Assembly (NCBI RefSeq): GCF_019091085.1
Contig: NZ_JAGXJY010000012.1
Location: 1-64,000, forward strand
From: Mesorhizobium sp. GbtcB19
GTDB taxonomy: Bacteria > Pseudomonadota > Alphaproteobacteria > Rhizobiales > Rhizobiaceae
Reading direction: 5' to 3'
DNA: 64,000 nt
Shown: positions 34,500 through 43,013 of the stretch, one piece after another
Layout: the number at the start of each line of letters is the position of its first letter
Numbering within the stretch: position 1 is the first letter of the stretch
Program-made: the position numbers and the translations under genes
The notes under the pieces: generated by a model
Told to the model about the DNA's origin: nothing
The model's database searches: none
The model's input: the letters and a program-made list of their open reading frames with translations, nothing else

Positions 34500-36320
34500 C
34501 TATTCCGCCGGCGATGGTTTCTTGCGGAACAGCGCCGCCAGATTGTCCCACAATTCGATCTTGGCGCCCTGGCGCTTCATGATCACGCCCTGCTGCAGGA
34601 TCGACAGCGTGTTGTTCCAGGCCCAGTAGATGACGAGGCCGGCCGGGAAGCTGCCCATCATGAAGGTGAAGATCACCGGCATCCAGGTGAAGATCGCCGC
34701 CTGCGTCGGATCCGGCGGCGCCGGGTTCATGCGCATCTGCAGGAACATGGTGATACCCATCACCACCGCCCAGGCGCCCATATGCGGCAGGAAGGCGGGT
34801 GCTGCGAACGGCAGCAGGCCGAACAGGTTGAAGATCGACGTCGGATCGGGCGCCGCGAGGTCGTGGATCCAGCCGAAGAACGGCGCATGCCGCATCTCGA
34901 TGGTGATGTAGAGCACCTTGTAGAGCGAGAAGAAAACCGGGATCTGCAGCGCCACCGGCCAGCAGCCGGCCAGCGGATTGATCTTCTCCGTCTTGTAGAG
35001 CTCCATCATCGCCTGCTGCTGCTTCATCTTGTCGTCCGCGTATTTCTCGCGGATCTCGACCATCTTCGGCTGCACCTTCTTCATGTTCGCCATCGAGGCG
35101 TATGACTTGTTGGCGAGCGGGAAGAAGATGGCCTTGACGATGACGGTGGTGGCGAGGATCGCCAGCCCGAAATTACCGAAGAATTTGTAGAGCGTGTCGA
35201 TCAGCCAGAACATCGGCTTGGTGATGAAATAGAACCAGCCCCAATCGATCAACAGGTTGAACTGGCGAATGTGACGGTCAGCTTCATAAGCGTTGATCTT
35301 GGCGACTTCTTTCGCGCCGGCAAAAATCTCTGTCTCGACGGTCGCCGACTGGCCGGCCTCAATGTTGATCGGGTCGGTGAGGAAGTCGGACTGATAGCGG
35401 TGGCGCCCGTCCTCAAAATAGGCGTAGCGCGGCTGGAAGGACTGCTTCTCGGTCGGCACCAGCGTCACGGCCCAATATTTGTCGGTGATGCCGAGCCAGC
35501 CGTCGGTCGACTTGCCGGGCTTGACTTCCTTGTCCTTCTCGATGGCCGCGTATTTGTATTCGGCCAGCCCTTCAGTGCCTGTGACGCCGATCAGGCCTTC
35601 ATGCAGCACATAGGTGCTGGCGACCGCCGGCTTGTCGTAGCGCGTGACGCGCCCATAGTTGAACAGGCTGACGGCGGCGCTTCCCGAATTCTGCACCGTG
35701 TCGGAAACGGTGAACATGTAATCATTGTCGACAGAGATGGTGCGCTTGAAGGTCAGGCCCTTGTCGTTGGTGTAGGTCAGCGTCACCGGCGTCGACGCGG
35801 TCAGCGTCGGGTTGCCTTCGACACTCCACACCGTGTCCGAGCTGGGCACCGCCCCCGTCTTGTCGGTGCCGACGAAACCGATCTCGGCGAAATAGCCGGT
35901 TGGCAATGCCTGCGGGTTGAGAAGCTGGATTTCGGGCGAGTTCTTGTCGACGGTCTCGGTGTAGTGCTTGAGCTTCAGGTCATCGAGGCGCGCGCCGGTC
36001 AGATTGATCGAACCTTCGAGGCTGGGCGTATCGATCTTGACGCGCTTGGTCGCGGCAACGGCCTGGTCTCGGCTGGCCGCCGTCACCGTATCGCCGCCGG
36101 GCGCGTTGGGGATCGCGCCGGCAGTGGGAGCAGGCGTTCCGGCCGCGCCGGAGTTGGCGCCGCCGCCCGCTTCCTTCTTCTGCGCCTCGACACGCTGCTG
36201 CTCGACGCGGGCCTGCTCGCGCTGCTGCTCCATCTTCGGGTTCATGTAGAACACCTGCCAGAGCGTCAGGATCAGCACCGACAGCGCGATGGTGATGAAG
36301 AAATTGCGGTTGTTTTCCAT
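34500..36320 (-). CDS. yidC: membrane protein insertase YidC
   Basis: 606 residues, normal for alphaproteobacteria. The first membrane helix (NRNFFITIALSVLILTLW) is followed by a large periplasmic beta-domain (about 60-365) and five C-terminal helices with the YidC/Oxa1 core (FPLANKSYASMANMKKVQPK; NPLAGCWPVALQIPVFFSLY). It inserts and folds inner-membrane proteins. It follows rnpA by 14 bp and ends at a clear terminator, so it no longer appears co-transcribed with engB, which lies about 4.8 kb away. Confidence 0.97.
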   Translation of the reverse strand: MENNRNFFITIALSVLILTLWQVFYMNPKMEQQREQARVEQQRVEAQKKEAGGGANSGAAGTPAPTAGAIPNAPGGDTVTAASRDQAVAATKRVKIDTPSLEGSINLTGARLDDLKLKHYTETVDKNSPEIQLLNPQALPTGYFAEIGFVGTDKTGAVPSSDTVWSVEGNPTLTASTPVTLTYTNDKGLTFKRTISVDNDYMFTVSDTVQNSGSAAVSLFNYGRVTRYDKPAVASTYVLHEGLIGVTGTEGLAEYKYAAIEKDKEVKPGKSTDGWLGITDKYWAVTLVPTEKQSFQPRYAYFEDGRHRYQSDFLTDPINIEAGQSATVETEIFAGAKEVAKINAYEADRHIRQFNLLIDWGWFYFITKPMFWLIDTLYKFFGNFGLAILATTVIVKAIFFPLANKSYASMANMKKVQPKMVEIREKYADDKMKQQQAMMELYKTEKINPLAGCWPVALQIPVFFSLYKVLYITIEMRHAPFFGWIHDLAAPDPTSIFNLFGLLPFAAPAFLPHMGAWAVVMGITMFLQMRMNPAPPDPTQAAIFTWMPVIFTFMMGSFPAGLVIYWAWNNTLSILQQGVIMKRQGAKIELWDNLAALFRKKPSPAE

Positions 36321-36334
36321 CGAAAGCCCTTGGC

Positions 36335-36688
36335 CTATCGTGTTCCGCGCAGCCGGCGGGAAAGCTCAGCCTTCAACTGGCCGAACGGTATGGCAAGCAC
36401 GTCTTCACGCCCCACGATGACATAGTCATTGCCGGGCGCCATGTCATCGGCGGCATGAACGCGCACGGCTTCCCTCAGCCGCCGCCGGACGCGGTTGCGC
36501 ACCACGGCGTTGCCGACTTTTTTGGTGACGGTGTAGCCGACGCGCGGCGCGAAAGCGTCGCCGCGATCGAGAACTTCAACGAGAAAAAGCCGTCCGCGGC
36601 GTTTTTCGCCGCCGCGCACAGCCAGGAAATCCGCGCGTTTCAGAAGCCGCCCGGGGGTGTTCCCCTTTGGCTTGCCGGTTGCGGGCAA
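36335..36688 (-). CDS. rnpA: ribonuclease P protein component
   Basis: About 117 residues if translation starts at TTG 36688 (product [20 protein letters not shown]), 16 bp after the rpmH stop; a longer frame up to 36793 would overlap rpmH and is less likely. The RNase P signature is [20 protein letters not shown] with the LREAVR continuation. It is the protein cofactor of tRNA 5' processing. Position between rpmH and yidC is the classical one. Confidence 0.92.
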   Translation of the reverse strand: MPATGKPKGNTPGRLLKRADFLAVRGGEKRRGRLFLVEVLDRGDAFAPRVGYTVTKKVGNAVVRNRVRRRLREAVRVHAADDMAPGNDYVIVGREDVLAIPFGQLKAELSRRLRGTR

Positions 36689-36704
36689 CGATCTCGTCTT
36701 TCGT

Positions 36705-36839
36705 TCAGGCGCTGAGCCGCTTGCGGCCGCGATTGCGGCGGGCAGCAACGACGCCGCGGCCACCCTTGGTGGCCATGCGGGCACGGAAACCATGCCGGCG
36801 CTTGCGGACGAGTTTGGACGGTTGGTAGGTACGCTTCAT
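36705..36839 (-). CDS. rpmH: 50S ribosomal protein L34
   Basis: 44 residues from ATG 36839 to the TGA at 36705-36707. The product is the highly conserved basic L34: [18 protein letters not shown] at the start and [12 protein letters not shown] at the end. It is the first gene of the rpmH-rnpA-yidC unit. Confidence 0.98.
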   Translation of the reverse strand: MKRTYQPSKLVRKRRHGFRARMATKGGRGVVAARRNRGRKRLSA

Positions 36840-36960
36840 TTGTTTTAATACCGCGGGGTGCGGCCCTTCTTGATTCTGTCACGGTGTAACAGGAGCTTTG
36901 CCGGGCCGGCTTAGGCGCGATCGAAACCGCGCCGGGACGAATGGCCCGAGCGTGAGCGGG

Positions 36961-36989
36961 CTTATAGAAAGAAGGTTTTTGGAAGTCAA
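36961..36989 (-). promoter_or_regulatory. sigma-70 promoter of rpmH-rnpA-yidC
   Basis: On the minus strand: TTGACT (36984-36989), a 17-bp spacer, then TATAAG (36961-36966). This is near consensus and leaves a leader of about 115 bases before rpmH. Confidence 0.8.
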
Positions 36990-37095
36990 TCCGCCGTGGT
37001 CTCCGGGCATTTTTTCGCTGGACCAAGGTTGAAATTGGCAAAAAAGCCGCAAATCGCATAATCTTGGCCGATCAAGGCTTCGTGAAGACCGCGTC

Positions 37096-38589
37096 ATGAC
37101 GAGTGAAGTCCTGTCCACGGATGAAAAGGCAAAGCCGGCGGCGGCGAACCCGACGCGCCGGGTGCCGCTGTCGCGCGGCCTGTCGACCAAGCTCCTGCTG
37201 CTCACCATCGCCTTCGTGCTCCTGGCCGAAGTTCTGATCTTCCTGCCCTGGATCGCCAGCTACCGGGTCAACTGGCTGAAGGAGCGGCTGAACACCGCCG
37301 CCGCCGTCTCGATCGTGCTTTTGCAGGGCGAGCCCAACTCGTTGTCGCACGCCGCCCAGAACGACGTGCTGATGGCGATCGGCGCCAAGGCGATCGCCGT
37401 GCGCGACGGCGGCGTCTCGCGGCTCTTGGTTGTTGCTGACATGCCGCCGCAGGTCGACGTGCATATCGACATCGCCAATGTCGGCCTGGTCAGCGGCATG
37501 ACCGGCGCGCTTGACACCTTGTTCTTCGGCGGCAAGCGCATGTTGCGCGTCTTCGGCCCGGTCGGCGACAGCGACAAGGAATTCGAGCTGATCATGCCGG
37601 ACTACCGGCTGCGCGACGCCATGCTCAGATATTCGCGCAACGTCGCGGTCGTGTCCCTGTTGATCTCGCTGTTCACCGCCATGCTGGTCTATGCGGCGAT
37701 CGACCTGATCATGATCGGGCCGATCCGCACCATGACGCGCTCGATCCTGTCCTTCTCGGAGCAGCCCGACGATCCGGGCCGCGTGATCTGTCCGACGGAG
37801 CGTTCCGACGAGATCGGCGTTGCCGAGCGCGAGCTGGCGCAGATGCAGGACCGGCTGCAGAAGATGCTGGCCGAGCAGAAGCATCTCGCCGACCTCGGCC
37901 TCGCCGTGTCGAAGATCAACCACGACATGCGCAACATCCTGGCTTCCGCGCAGCTCATGTCGGATCGGCTGCGCCAGGTGAAGGACCCGACCGTGCAGTC
38001 CTTCGCGCCGAAGCTTGTACGCGCGCTCGACCGCGCCGTCTCCTATTCCGAGGGCGTGCTTCACTATGGCCGCACGCAGGAGCCGGCGCCGTCGCGCCGG
38101 CGTCTCAGGTTGCGCCAGCTGGTCGACGACGTGCACGGCCTGCTCGATATCGAGGAAGGCATCGAGTTCATCAACGCCGTCGAGCTCGCCTTCGAGGTCG
38201 ACGCCGATTCCGATCATCTCTTCCGCGTGCTTACCAATCTCTGCCGCAACGCCGTCCAGGCGATGGCCGCCGACACCGAGAGCGCGGTGGTGCGCCGGCT
38301 GGCGGTCGCTGCCGAGCGCCAGGGCAGCGTCAGCCGCATCACCGTCACCGACACCGGTCCCGGCCTGCCGCCCAAGGCGCGCGAGAACCTGTTCGCCGCC
38401 TTCCGCGGCTCGGCCCGCAGCGGCGGCACCGGGCTCGGCCTGGCGATCGCGCACGAGCTGATCCGCGCCCATGGCGGCACGGTCGAGCTGGTCGAATCGA
38501 TCGGCGGCCGCACCGTCTTCGCCGTCACCATCCCCGATCAGCCGGTCCGGCTCGATCAAGCGCGCAACGGCCTGCGCCGCCCCGCCTGA
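37096..38589 (+). CDS. membrane-bound sensor histidine kinase
   Basis: 497 residues. Two membrane helices (about 33-52 and 184-208) bracket a periplasmic sensor of about 130 residues. A HAMP-like linker follows, with IGPIRTMTRSILSF. The dimerisation helix has the His in VSKINHDMRNILASAQLM, and the ATPase domain has N-box LTNLCRNAVQAM, DTGPGLP and GGTGLGLAIAHELI. The sequence around the His (HDMRNIL) is the atypical form seen in some rhizobial kinases. No response regulator is adjacent, so the partner is elsewhere. Confidence 0.92.
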   Translation: MTSEVLSTDEKAKPAAANPTRRVPLSRGLSTKLLLLTIAFVLLAEVLIFLPWIASYRVNWLKERLNTAAAVSIVLLQGEPNSLSHAAQNDVLMAIGAKAIAVRDGGVSRLLVVADMPPQVDVHIDIANVGLVSGMTGALDTLFFGGKRMLRVFGPVGDSDKEFELIMPDYRLRDAMLRYSRNVAVVSLLISLFTAMLVYAAIDLIMIGPIRTMTRSILSFSEQPDDPGRVICPTERSDEIGVAERELAQMQDRLQKMLAEQKHLADLGLAVSKINHDMRNILASAQLMSDRLRQVKDPTVQSFAPKLVRALDRAVSYSEGVLHYGRTQEPAPSRRRLRLRQLVDDVHGLLDIEEGIEFINAVELAFEVDADSDHLFRVLTNLCRNAVQAMAADTESAVVRRLAVAAERQGSVSRITVTDTGPGLPPKARENLFAAFRGSARSGGTGLGLAIAHELIRAHGGTVELVESIGGRTVFAVTIPDQPVRLDQARNGLRRPA

Positions 38590-38730
38590 GGCGCACCGAT
38601 ATTCAGGTGAGGCCGGCCTGCAAATAGCGGCTTCCTGCGCTTCCGGTGCTCACGTACATTAAGTACGCTCCGCTCCGGTTCTCGGAACCCACCATTTTCG
38701 TCTCGGCCTGACCTGAATCTCGGCGCACCT
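38589..38730. repeat. 142-bp intergenic inverted-repeat element
   Basis: Bases 38589-38614 and 38705-38730 are inverted copies matching at 22 of 26 positions. The centre holds a small palindrome, GTACATTAAGTAC, and a ccgctccggttctcggaacc stretch. It begins at the last base of the kinase stop codon, suggesting a structured 3' element or MITE-like insertion. Confidence 0.6.
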
Positions 38731-38869
38731 CGACGCCGGCGAACCGCCTGCGACAAAACTTTTGCCGGATCGGCTTGCAATTCGCGAATTCAGTCGTTAG
38801 GGAACACTCCACATCGCGGCCGGCCGTCTCGACCGGATCGCGGGGCTTGTGTCACACACGGCCTGTTGC

Positions 38870-38946
38870 GCGCCCGTAGCTCAGCTGGATAGAGCACCAG
38901 ACTACGAATCTGGGGGTCAGGAGTTCGAATCTCTTCGGGCGCGCCA
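38870..38946 (+). tRNA. tRNA-Arg (anticodon ACG)
   Basis: A 77-base cloverleaf: acceptor GCGCCCG pairs with CGGGCGC. The D-arm is GCTCAGCTGGATAGAGC, the anticodon stem-loop CCAGA-CTACGAA-TCTGG with ACG at positions 34-36, and the T-loop GTTCGAAT. The 3' CCA is encoded (38944-38946). It reads CGU/CGC/CGA after wobble deamination. Confidence 0.97.
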
Positions 38947-38962
38947 TTTCGGTAAATGCCTC

Positions 38963-39985
38963 ATGGCTCTCTTCAAGCAATCCACCTTCACAGCTACCGG
39001 CATAAAGTCGCTCTGCTGGCGCGGCGATGAGCTCGTCGATTGGGTCGGTGGCGGCCGCTCTTTCGCGGTCGACGGCACTGAGCGCGACCCAAAAGTAAGT
39101 TACCGCTATCGGTTCGACGCTGCGACAGCATCGCCGGATGGCCGCTTCGCCGTTATCTACCAAAGGGTGGGCACGAAAGGACTTCTGCTCCACGACGGAC
39201 GGATCCTTCGGGAACTCGAGCGCAGTTCCTACTTTGCAGACGCATACGAGTATCCCGTTTCGCTGTTCAACGGCCCAGACGGTCGCGTCCTGCTTGCGCA
39301 TTGCCCGCGGGACTACCGCCGCATTGACCTGGAGGATGCAGAAACCGGTCTACCGCTCACCGAATCGGCAGATCGCGAGCTGTCCGATTTTTTCCATTCA
39401 CGTTTAGCCGTAAGCCCAGATGGTCAGCGACTGCTCAGCGCCGGATGGGTATGGCACCCCTTAGGTCTCGTGGTATCCTTCGACGTTGCACAGGCTCTTA
39501 CAGATCCGAGTCACCTCGACGATGGGCAGGATCTTCCCCCATCGTTCGGCCCGGGTTTGGTCGAGGAAAATTCGTCCTGTTGGCTCGACGATCATCACCT
39601 TGCCGTGGCTGTCTCGGTCATGCCAGACAGGGCTGCCGCCGAGCGTGACGAAGAACCACGCTCCGGAATGGCTGTCTACGACGCGATCCAACGAACCTGC
39701 CTTCAGGCATTCCAGTTGGACGAGCCGGCGGGCACCATCATGGCGCTCGGGGAGCGGTTTGTCCTTTCGCTTTATCGGCATCCGAAGCTGATCGATCTTT
39801 CGACAGGCAAGGTCGTCCATATGTGGACCGAGCTACGGTCAGGCCTTCAGGACGGCAGTATCATTTGGGGTCTTGATGGTGACGCCGTCCCGCCGCCCAT
39901 GGCATTCGATGCCGCCACCAAGCGTTTCGCGATCGTGAATGGGGACACTATCACTCGGATCGAATTCGATCTCGCCGAACGCTGA
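38963..39985 (+). CDS. unknown protein, beta-propeller-like, next to tRNA-Arg
   Basis: About 340 residues from ATG 38963, only 16 bp after the tRNA 3' end. Blocks such as ATASPDGRFAVIYQRV, LAVSPDGQRLLSAGWVW and FDAATKRFAIVNGD look like WD40/beta-propeller blades. No signal peptide or membrane helix is visible. The codon texture is less GC-biased than neighbouring genes, which with the tRNA 3' position suggests acquisition, though no integrase or duplicated tRNA end is seen. The function is unknown. Confidence 0.72.
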   Translation: MALFKQSTFTATGIKSLCWRGDELVDWVGGGRSFAVDGTERDPKVSYRYRFDAATASPDGRFAVIYQRVGTKGLLLHDGRILRELERSSYFADAYEYPVSLFNGPDGRVLLAHCPRDYRRIDLEDAETGLPLTESADRELSDFFHSRLAVSPDGQRLLSAGWVWHPLGLVVSFDVAQALTDPSHLDDGQDLPPSFGPGLVEENSSCWLDDHHLAVAVSVMPDRAAAERDEEPRSGMAVYDAIQRTCLQAFQLDEPAGTIMALGERFVLSLYRHPKLIDLSTGKVVHMWTELRSGLQDGSIIWGLDGDAVPPPMAFDAATKRFAIVNGDTITRIEFDLAER

Positions 39986-40039
39986 TAGCAACCTGCCCGC
40001 TTCTCGTGGCCGGAAGCGGCAAGCTGCCACCCCAAACCG

Positions 40040-40918
40040 CTATTTAAGCGGCAGGAACAGCTCCACGACGATCTCGGGCACAGGCCTGTCCGGGGCGAAG
40101 GACAGCCGTCGCTGGCAATAGAGCGGGAAGTCGCGCGCTTCCTCGCCGCTGGCCGGAAGCCAGTCGCGATAAAGATAGAGACCGGCTGGCTCGAGATTGT
40201 TGGTGTTGCCGGGATAGCGCAGCACGGCGCAGCGTCCGCCGGGGATCACGCCGGCCTTCATCTGCCTGTCGTCTGGCGCGATCGGCCGGTCGGTGCCGAC
40301 GCAGATATCCATGCTGTAGTCGGCCGCGATTGCGGGACATCGCTCGGAACGGAAGATGTTGAAGGTCGGGCTCGTTTCGGGCGACAGGCCGGCGGCCTTG
40401 CGCCAGGCGATGAAGCGCTGGATCGTGTCGCCGAGCGTCGCCCGGTCGCCCCGATGCTCCATGATCGCCACCGGCGTCGGCGGCACGTCGCGGATCGTCA
40501 CGTCGTCCTCGGTGAAGATGATCTGCATGAGCGTTCTCCTCGCATTGTCGAGCGGCCCGAAGGCCATTAGCCACGCTCCCCAGTTGGGGGATTTGCGGAA
40601 CGACGAAGGCGATTGTCCGAACCTTTGCCGAAAGGCGCGGGCGAAGGCGTCCGGCGCCTCGTAGCCGGCATCCATCGCTATCTCCGTGACGCTCTCCTTG
40701 TCGGCGAGCCTGTAGGAAGCGCGCCGCATGCGGGTAAGCTGGACATAGCGATGCACGGACAGCCCGAAGGTCGCCGTGAACTGCCGGTGGAAATGGAACT
40801 TGGAAAAGGCGGCAACACGGCTCACCGTTTCCAGGTCGAGATCACCGTCAGGATGCCGGTCGATATAGTCCAGCGCCCGCTGCATCCGGCTATGGTAGTT
40901 CTGAAGCGCCGCTTTCAT
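40040..40918 (-). CDS. AraC-family regulator with GyrI-like effector domain
   Basis: 292 residues. The N-terminal AraC/XylS DNA-binding domain (about 8-110) has LETVSRVAAFSKFHFHRQF and the second HTH SVTEIAMDAGYEAPDAFARAFRQRFGQSPSSF. A GyrI-like/Rob-type ligand domain (about 135-290) includes VTIRDVPPTPVAIMEHRGD and ends PEIVVELFLPL. Such proteins (Rob, BmrR-like) respond to drugs or small molecules. It is divergent from the RibD/DHFR-like gene, a likely target. Confidence 0.93.
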   Translation of the reverse strand: MKAALQNYHSRMQRALDYIDRHPDGDLDLETVSRVAAFSKFHFHRQFTATFGLSVHRYVQLTRMRRASYRLADKESVTEIAMDAGYEAPDAFARAFRQRFGQSPSSFRKSPNWGAWLMAFGPLDNARRTLMQIIFTEDDVTIRDVPPTPVAIMEHRGDRATLGDTIQRFIAWRKAAGLSPETSPTFNIFRSERCPAIAADYSMDICVGTDRPIAPDDRQMKAGVIPGGRCAVLRYPGNTNNLEPAGLYLYRDWLPASGEEARDFPLYCQRRLSFAPDRPVPEIVVELFLPLK

Positions 40919-41099
40919 CGTTCCTTGCTCTGTGGCCGCATCACTTAGCCGACCAGGGCCACGATGTTCTCGACCGATCTTGCGGTTTGAAAACGCTCAT
41001 GCGCACGCCAAAACCAATTGCAAAATAAAAGCAGTAGATCTAGCCTGAAACCGATTGCATTGCGCAATCAGACCCGCATGGATGCACGAAGGAACGGCT

Positions 41100-41630
41100 A
41101 TGGCCAAGCTTATCTTCGGAATGAACCAGTCGCTGGACGGCTATGTCGATCACACGGAGTTTGGGCCAAGCCCCACGCTCTTCCGGCATTTCATCGAGGA
41201 TGTGGGGCGCAAGGCCGGCAGCGTCTACGGTCGCCGCATGTATGAGACCATGCGCTACTGGGACGATGAGCATTCCGAATGGGATGCCGACCGACAGGCC
41301 TTCGCGGCGGCGTGGCGGAACCAGCCCAAATGGGTCGTCTCGCGCACATTGCAATCGGTAGGCCCCAACGCCAGGCTTGTTGGTGAAGATCTCGAGGGCG
41401 CGATGCGCAAGCTGAAGGCCGAGCGCGACGGCGAGATCGCGGTCGCAGGCCCGGACCTGGCGCGAAGCCTCACCGAACTCGGCTTGATCGACGAATATCG
41501 GATCTACCTGCACCCCGTAGTGCTTGGCCGCGGCAAGCCCTATTTCGCCGGACCCCGGCCGCCGCTGCGCCTCATGGCCGCCGACCGGATCGACGAGAAT
41601 GTGATCAGGCTGATCTATCGCCCTGCCTGA
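41100..41630 (+). CDS. dihydrofolate reductase-like (RibD C-terminal) family protein
   Basis: 176 residues from ATG 41100. RibD_C/DHFR-like fold: MAKLIFGMNQSLDGYVDH at the N-terminus, GRRMYETMRYWDDEH, KWVVSRTL, then DGEIAVAGPDLARSLTELGL and a HPVVLGRGKPYF C-terminal signature. Members are probably NADPH-dependent reductases of unknown substrate and not true folate enzymes. It is divergent from the AraC-GyrI gene across 181 bp. Confidence 0.9.
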   Translation: MAKLIFGMNQSLDGYVDHTEFGPSPTLFRHFIEDVGRKAGSVYGRRMYETMRYWDDEHSEWDADRQAFAAAWRNQPKWVVSRTLQSVGPNARLVGEDLEGAMRKLKAERDGEIAVAGPDLARSLTELGLIDEYRIYLHPVVLGRGKPYFAGPRPPLRLMAADRIDENVIRLIYRPA

Positions 41631-41720
41631 TCTCGCCGGATGGAAAATCGCCTGACGTCCGGTCTTGGACCGGGCTTAGAGCGAGGGGAATGCTTTGCGT
41701 TGGTCGCGGCAAGCGATGCA

Positions 41721-42779
41721 CTACGCCGCCACTGCATCCATGCCGTGCAGCCAGCGCTGTATGGTTCTGAAGGCTCTGTCCCCCGTGAGTTCGATGTTCT
41801 CCCTCCCGGCGCTTATCGAGGCGAAACGCAATTCCGATGGCGACATGCCATGGGCCCGGCGAAAGGCCCGGTTGAAGGCCGGAACATTGCTGAAGCCGCA
41901 TCGAAGGGCGATGGCGCTGATCCGCTCCCGGACCTGTGCTGGATCGACGATGATCTGATAGGCGCGCATCAGCCGCCGCTGTTGGATATACAGGCGCACC
42001 CCGCCCAGGGGCTCAAAAATGCGGTAAAGCTTCGCGCGCGAAATGCCGAGCTTTCCGCATAGGAGGTCCGGTCCCAGGCTCCGGTCGTGCAGGTTCGCGT
42101 CGATCATCCGCCGGCAGGCCTGCAGGGAAGCGCTGGCGGCCGCTTGAGCGATCATGTCCCGCCCGTCGGCCGATGCTCCCGCGAACGCCGCGACCAGGGC
42201 CGCCGCGCCGCGCGCGGCAGCATGGGCATCCGGCAAATCGAGCGAGGGCGCCTGCGCATAGAGCAGCCGCATATGGCCGGTCAGCATCGCGTTCAGCGGG
42301 CTCGCCTTCGGCAGGATCCTGCCATGCAGGCCGTCGAGATCGGCGATCTGCGATGCAAGCAGGTTTCTCGGCAGAACGAGCGTCAGGCTCCTATAGTCGG
42401 ATGCGCGCAATGCGCTGGGGCGGGTCATGTCGAGAAAACACACATCGCCGGTGTGGACCTCGGCCGCGCGGCCCTCGATATCGAGGCCGAACCCGCCCTC
42501 CAGGCGGACAACGACGCCGATATGGTCGATGCTGCTCTGCGCGATTGTTCGCCCCGTTCGCTTCAAGGTCTCCGCCGAGGAATAGCCTTCGATGATGACG
42601 ACATTGGCCAGGTTGAAGCTTGTCAATCCAGCCCGAAAGGAAGCGCGGCTCGCCGCGCTTTCGGCGTTCATCTCATAGAGGGAGGAATAGGTCGACTGCC
42701 AGAGGTCGAATTCGCGCGCATTGCCGGGGTCGATCGACAGGCTGACGCGGCTCGGCGCGCGGCGGATCGTTTGCGTCAC
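41721..42779 (-). CDS. AraC-family transcriptional regulator
   Basis: About 352 residues from GTG 42779, chosen because GGAG lies 6 bp upstream; a TTG at 42851 would leave no leader. The N-terminal AraC-binding-like domain (about 20-210) includes IDHIGVVVRLEGGFGLDIEG and DVCFLDMTRPSALRA. The C-terminal HTH pair (about 225-330) has SLGPDLLCGKLGISRAKLYR and FSNVPAFNRAFRRAHGMSPSEL. It is divergent from the autotransporter, with 21-bp-spaced direct repeats between them, so it is the likely regulator of that gene. Confidence 0.9.
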   Translation of the reverse strand: MTQTIRRAPSRVSLSIDPGNAREFDLWQSTYSSLYEMNAESAASRASFRAGLTSFNLANVVIIEGYSSAETLKRTGRTIAQSSIDHIGVVVRLEGGFGLDIEGRAAEVHTGDVCFLDMTRPSALRASDYRSLTLVLPRNLLASQIADLDGLHGRILPKASPLNAMLTGHMRLLYAQAPSLDLPDAHAAARGAAALVAAFAGASADGRDMIAQAAASASLQACRRMIDANLHDRSLGPDLLCGKLGISRAKLYRIFEPLGGVRLYIQQRRLMRAYQIIVDPAQVRERISAIALRCGFSNVPAFNRAFRRAHGMSPSELRFASISAGRENIELTGDRAFRTIQRWLHGMDAVAA

Positions 42780-42851
42780 TGGCGGCTCCACGGGGCGGCT
42801 GCACCCAAACCTGAGGCGAGCCAGCCTGCCCAACGCCCCCTGATTTTGCAA

Positions 42852-42884
42852 GGCGTCTCTTTTAATTGACCTGGCGTCTCATTT
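42852..42884. promoter_or_regulatory. direct repeats typical of an AraC-type operator
   Basis: GGCGTCTCTTTT (from 42852) and GGCGTCTCATTT (from 42873) are direct repeats spaced 21 bp, two helical turns, as in AraC half-site pairs. They lie between the AraC gene and the autotransporter. Confidence 0.5.
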
Positions 42885-43013
42885 CACAGTCTCCGCTTTT
42901 CTGCCGAAGCCGACCGCGAATAAATCCACCCGGGGGCTGCGACGCGCCGAATTCGACCGCGAGGGCGGGTCGGTGCGGCGCGTCGCGATACGACTGAGGA
43001 GCCGGCGGCACGC

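Noticed and set aside
35271-36425. Plus-strand open frame opposite yidC
   Set aside because: Antisense shadow of a well-conserved gene; the composition is that of high-GC reverse frames.
38963-39985. Integrative element at the tRNA-Arg
   Set aside because: No integrase and no duplicated tRNA 3' end were found within the window; kept only as a low-interest note.
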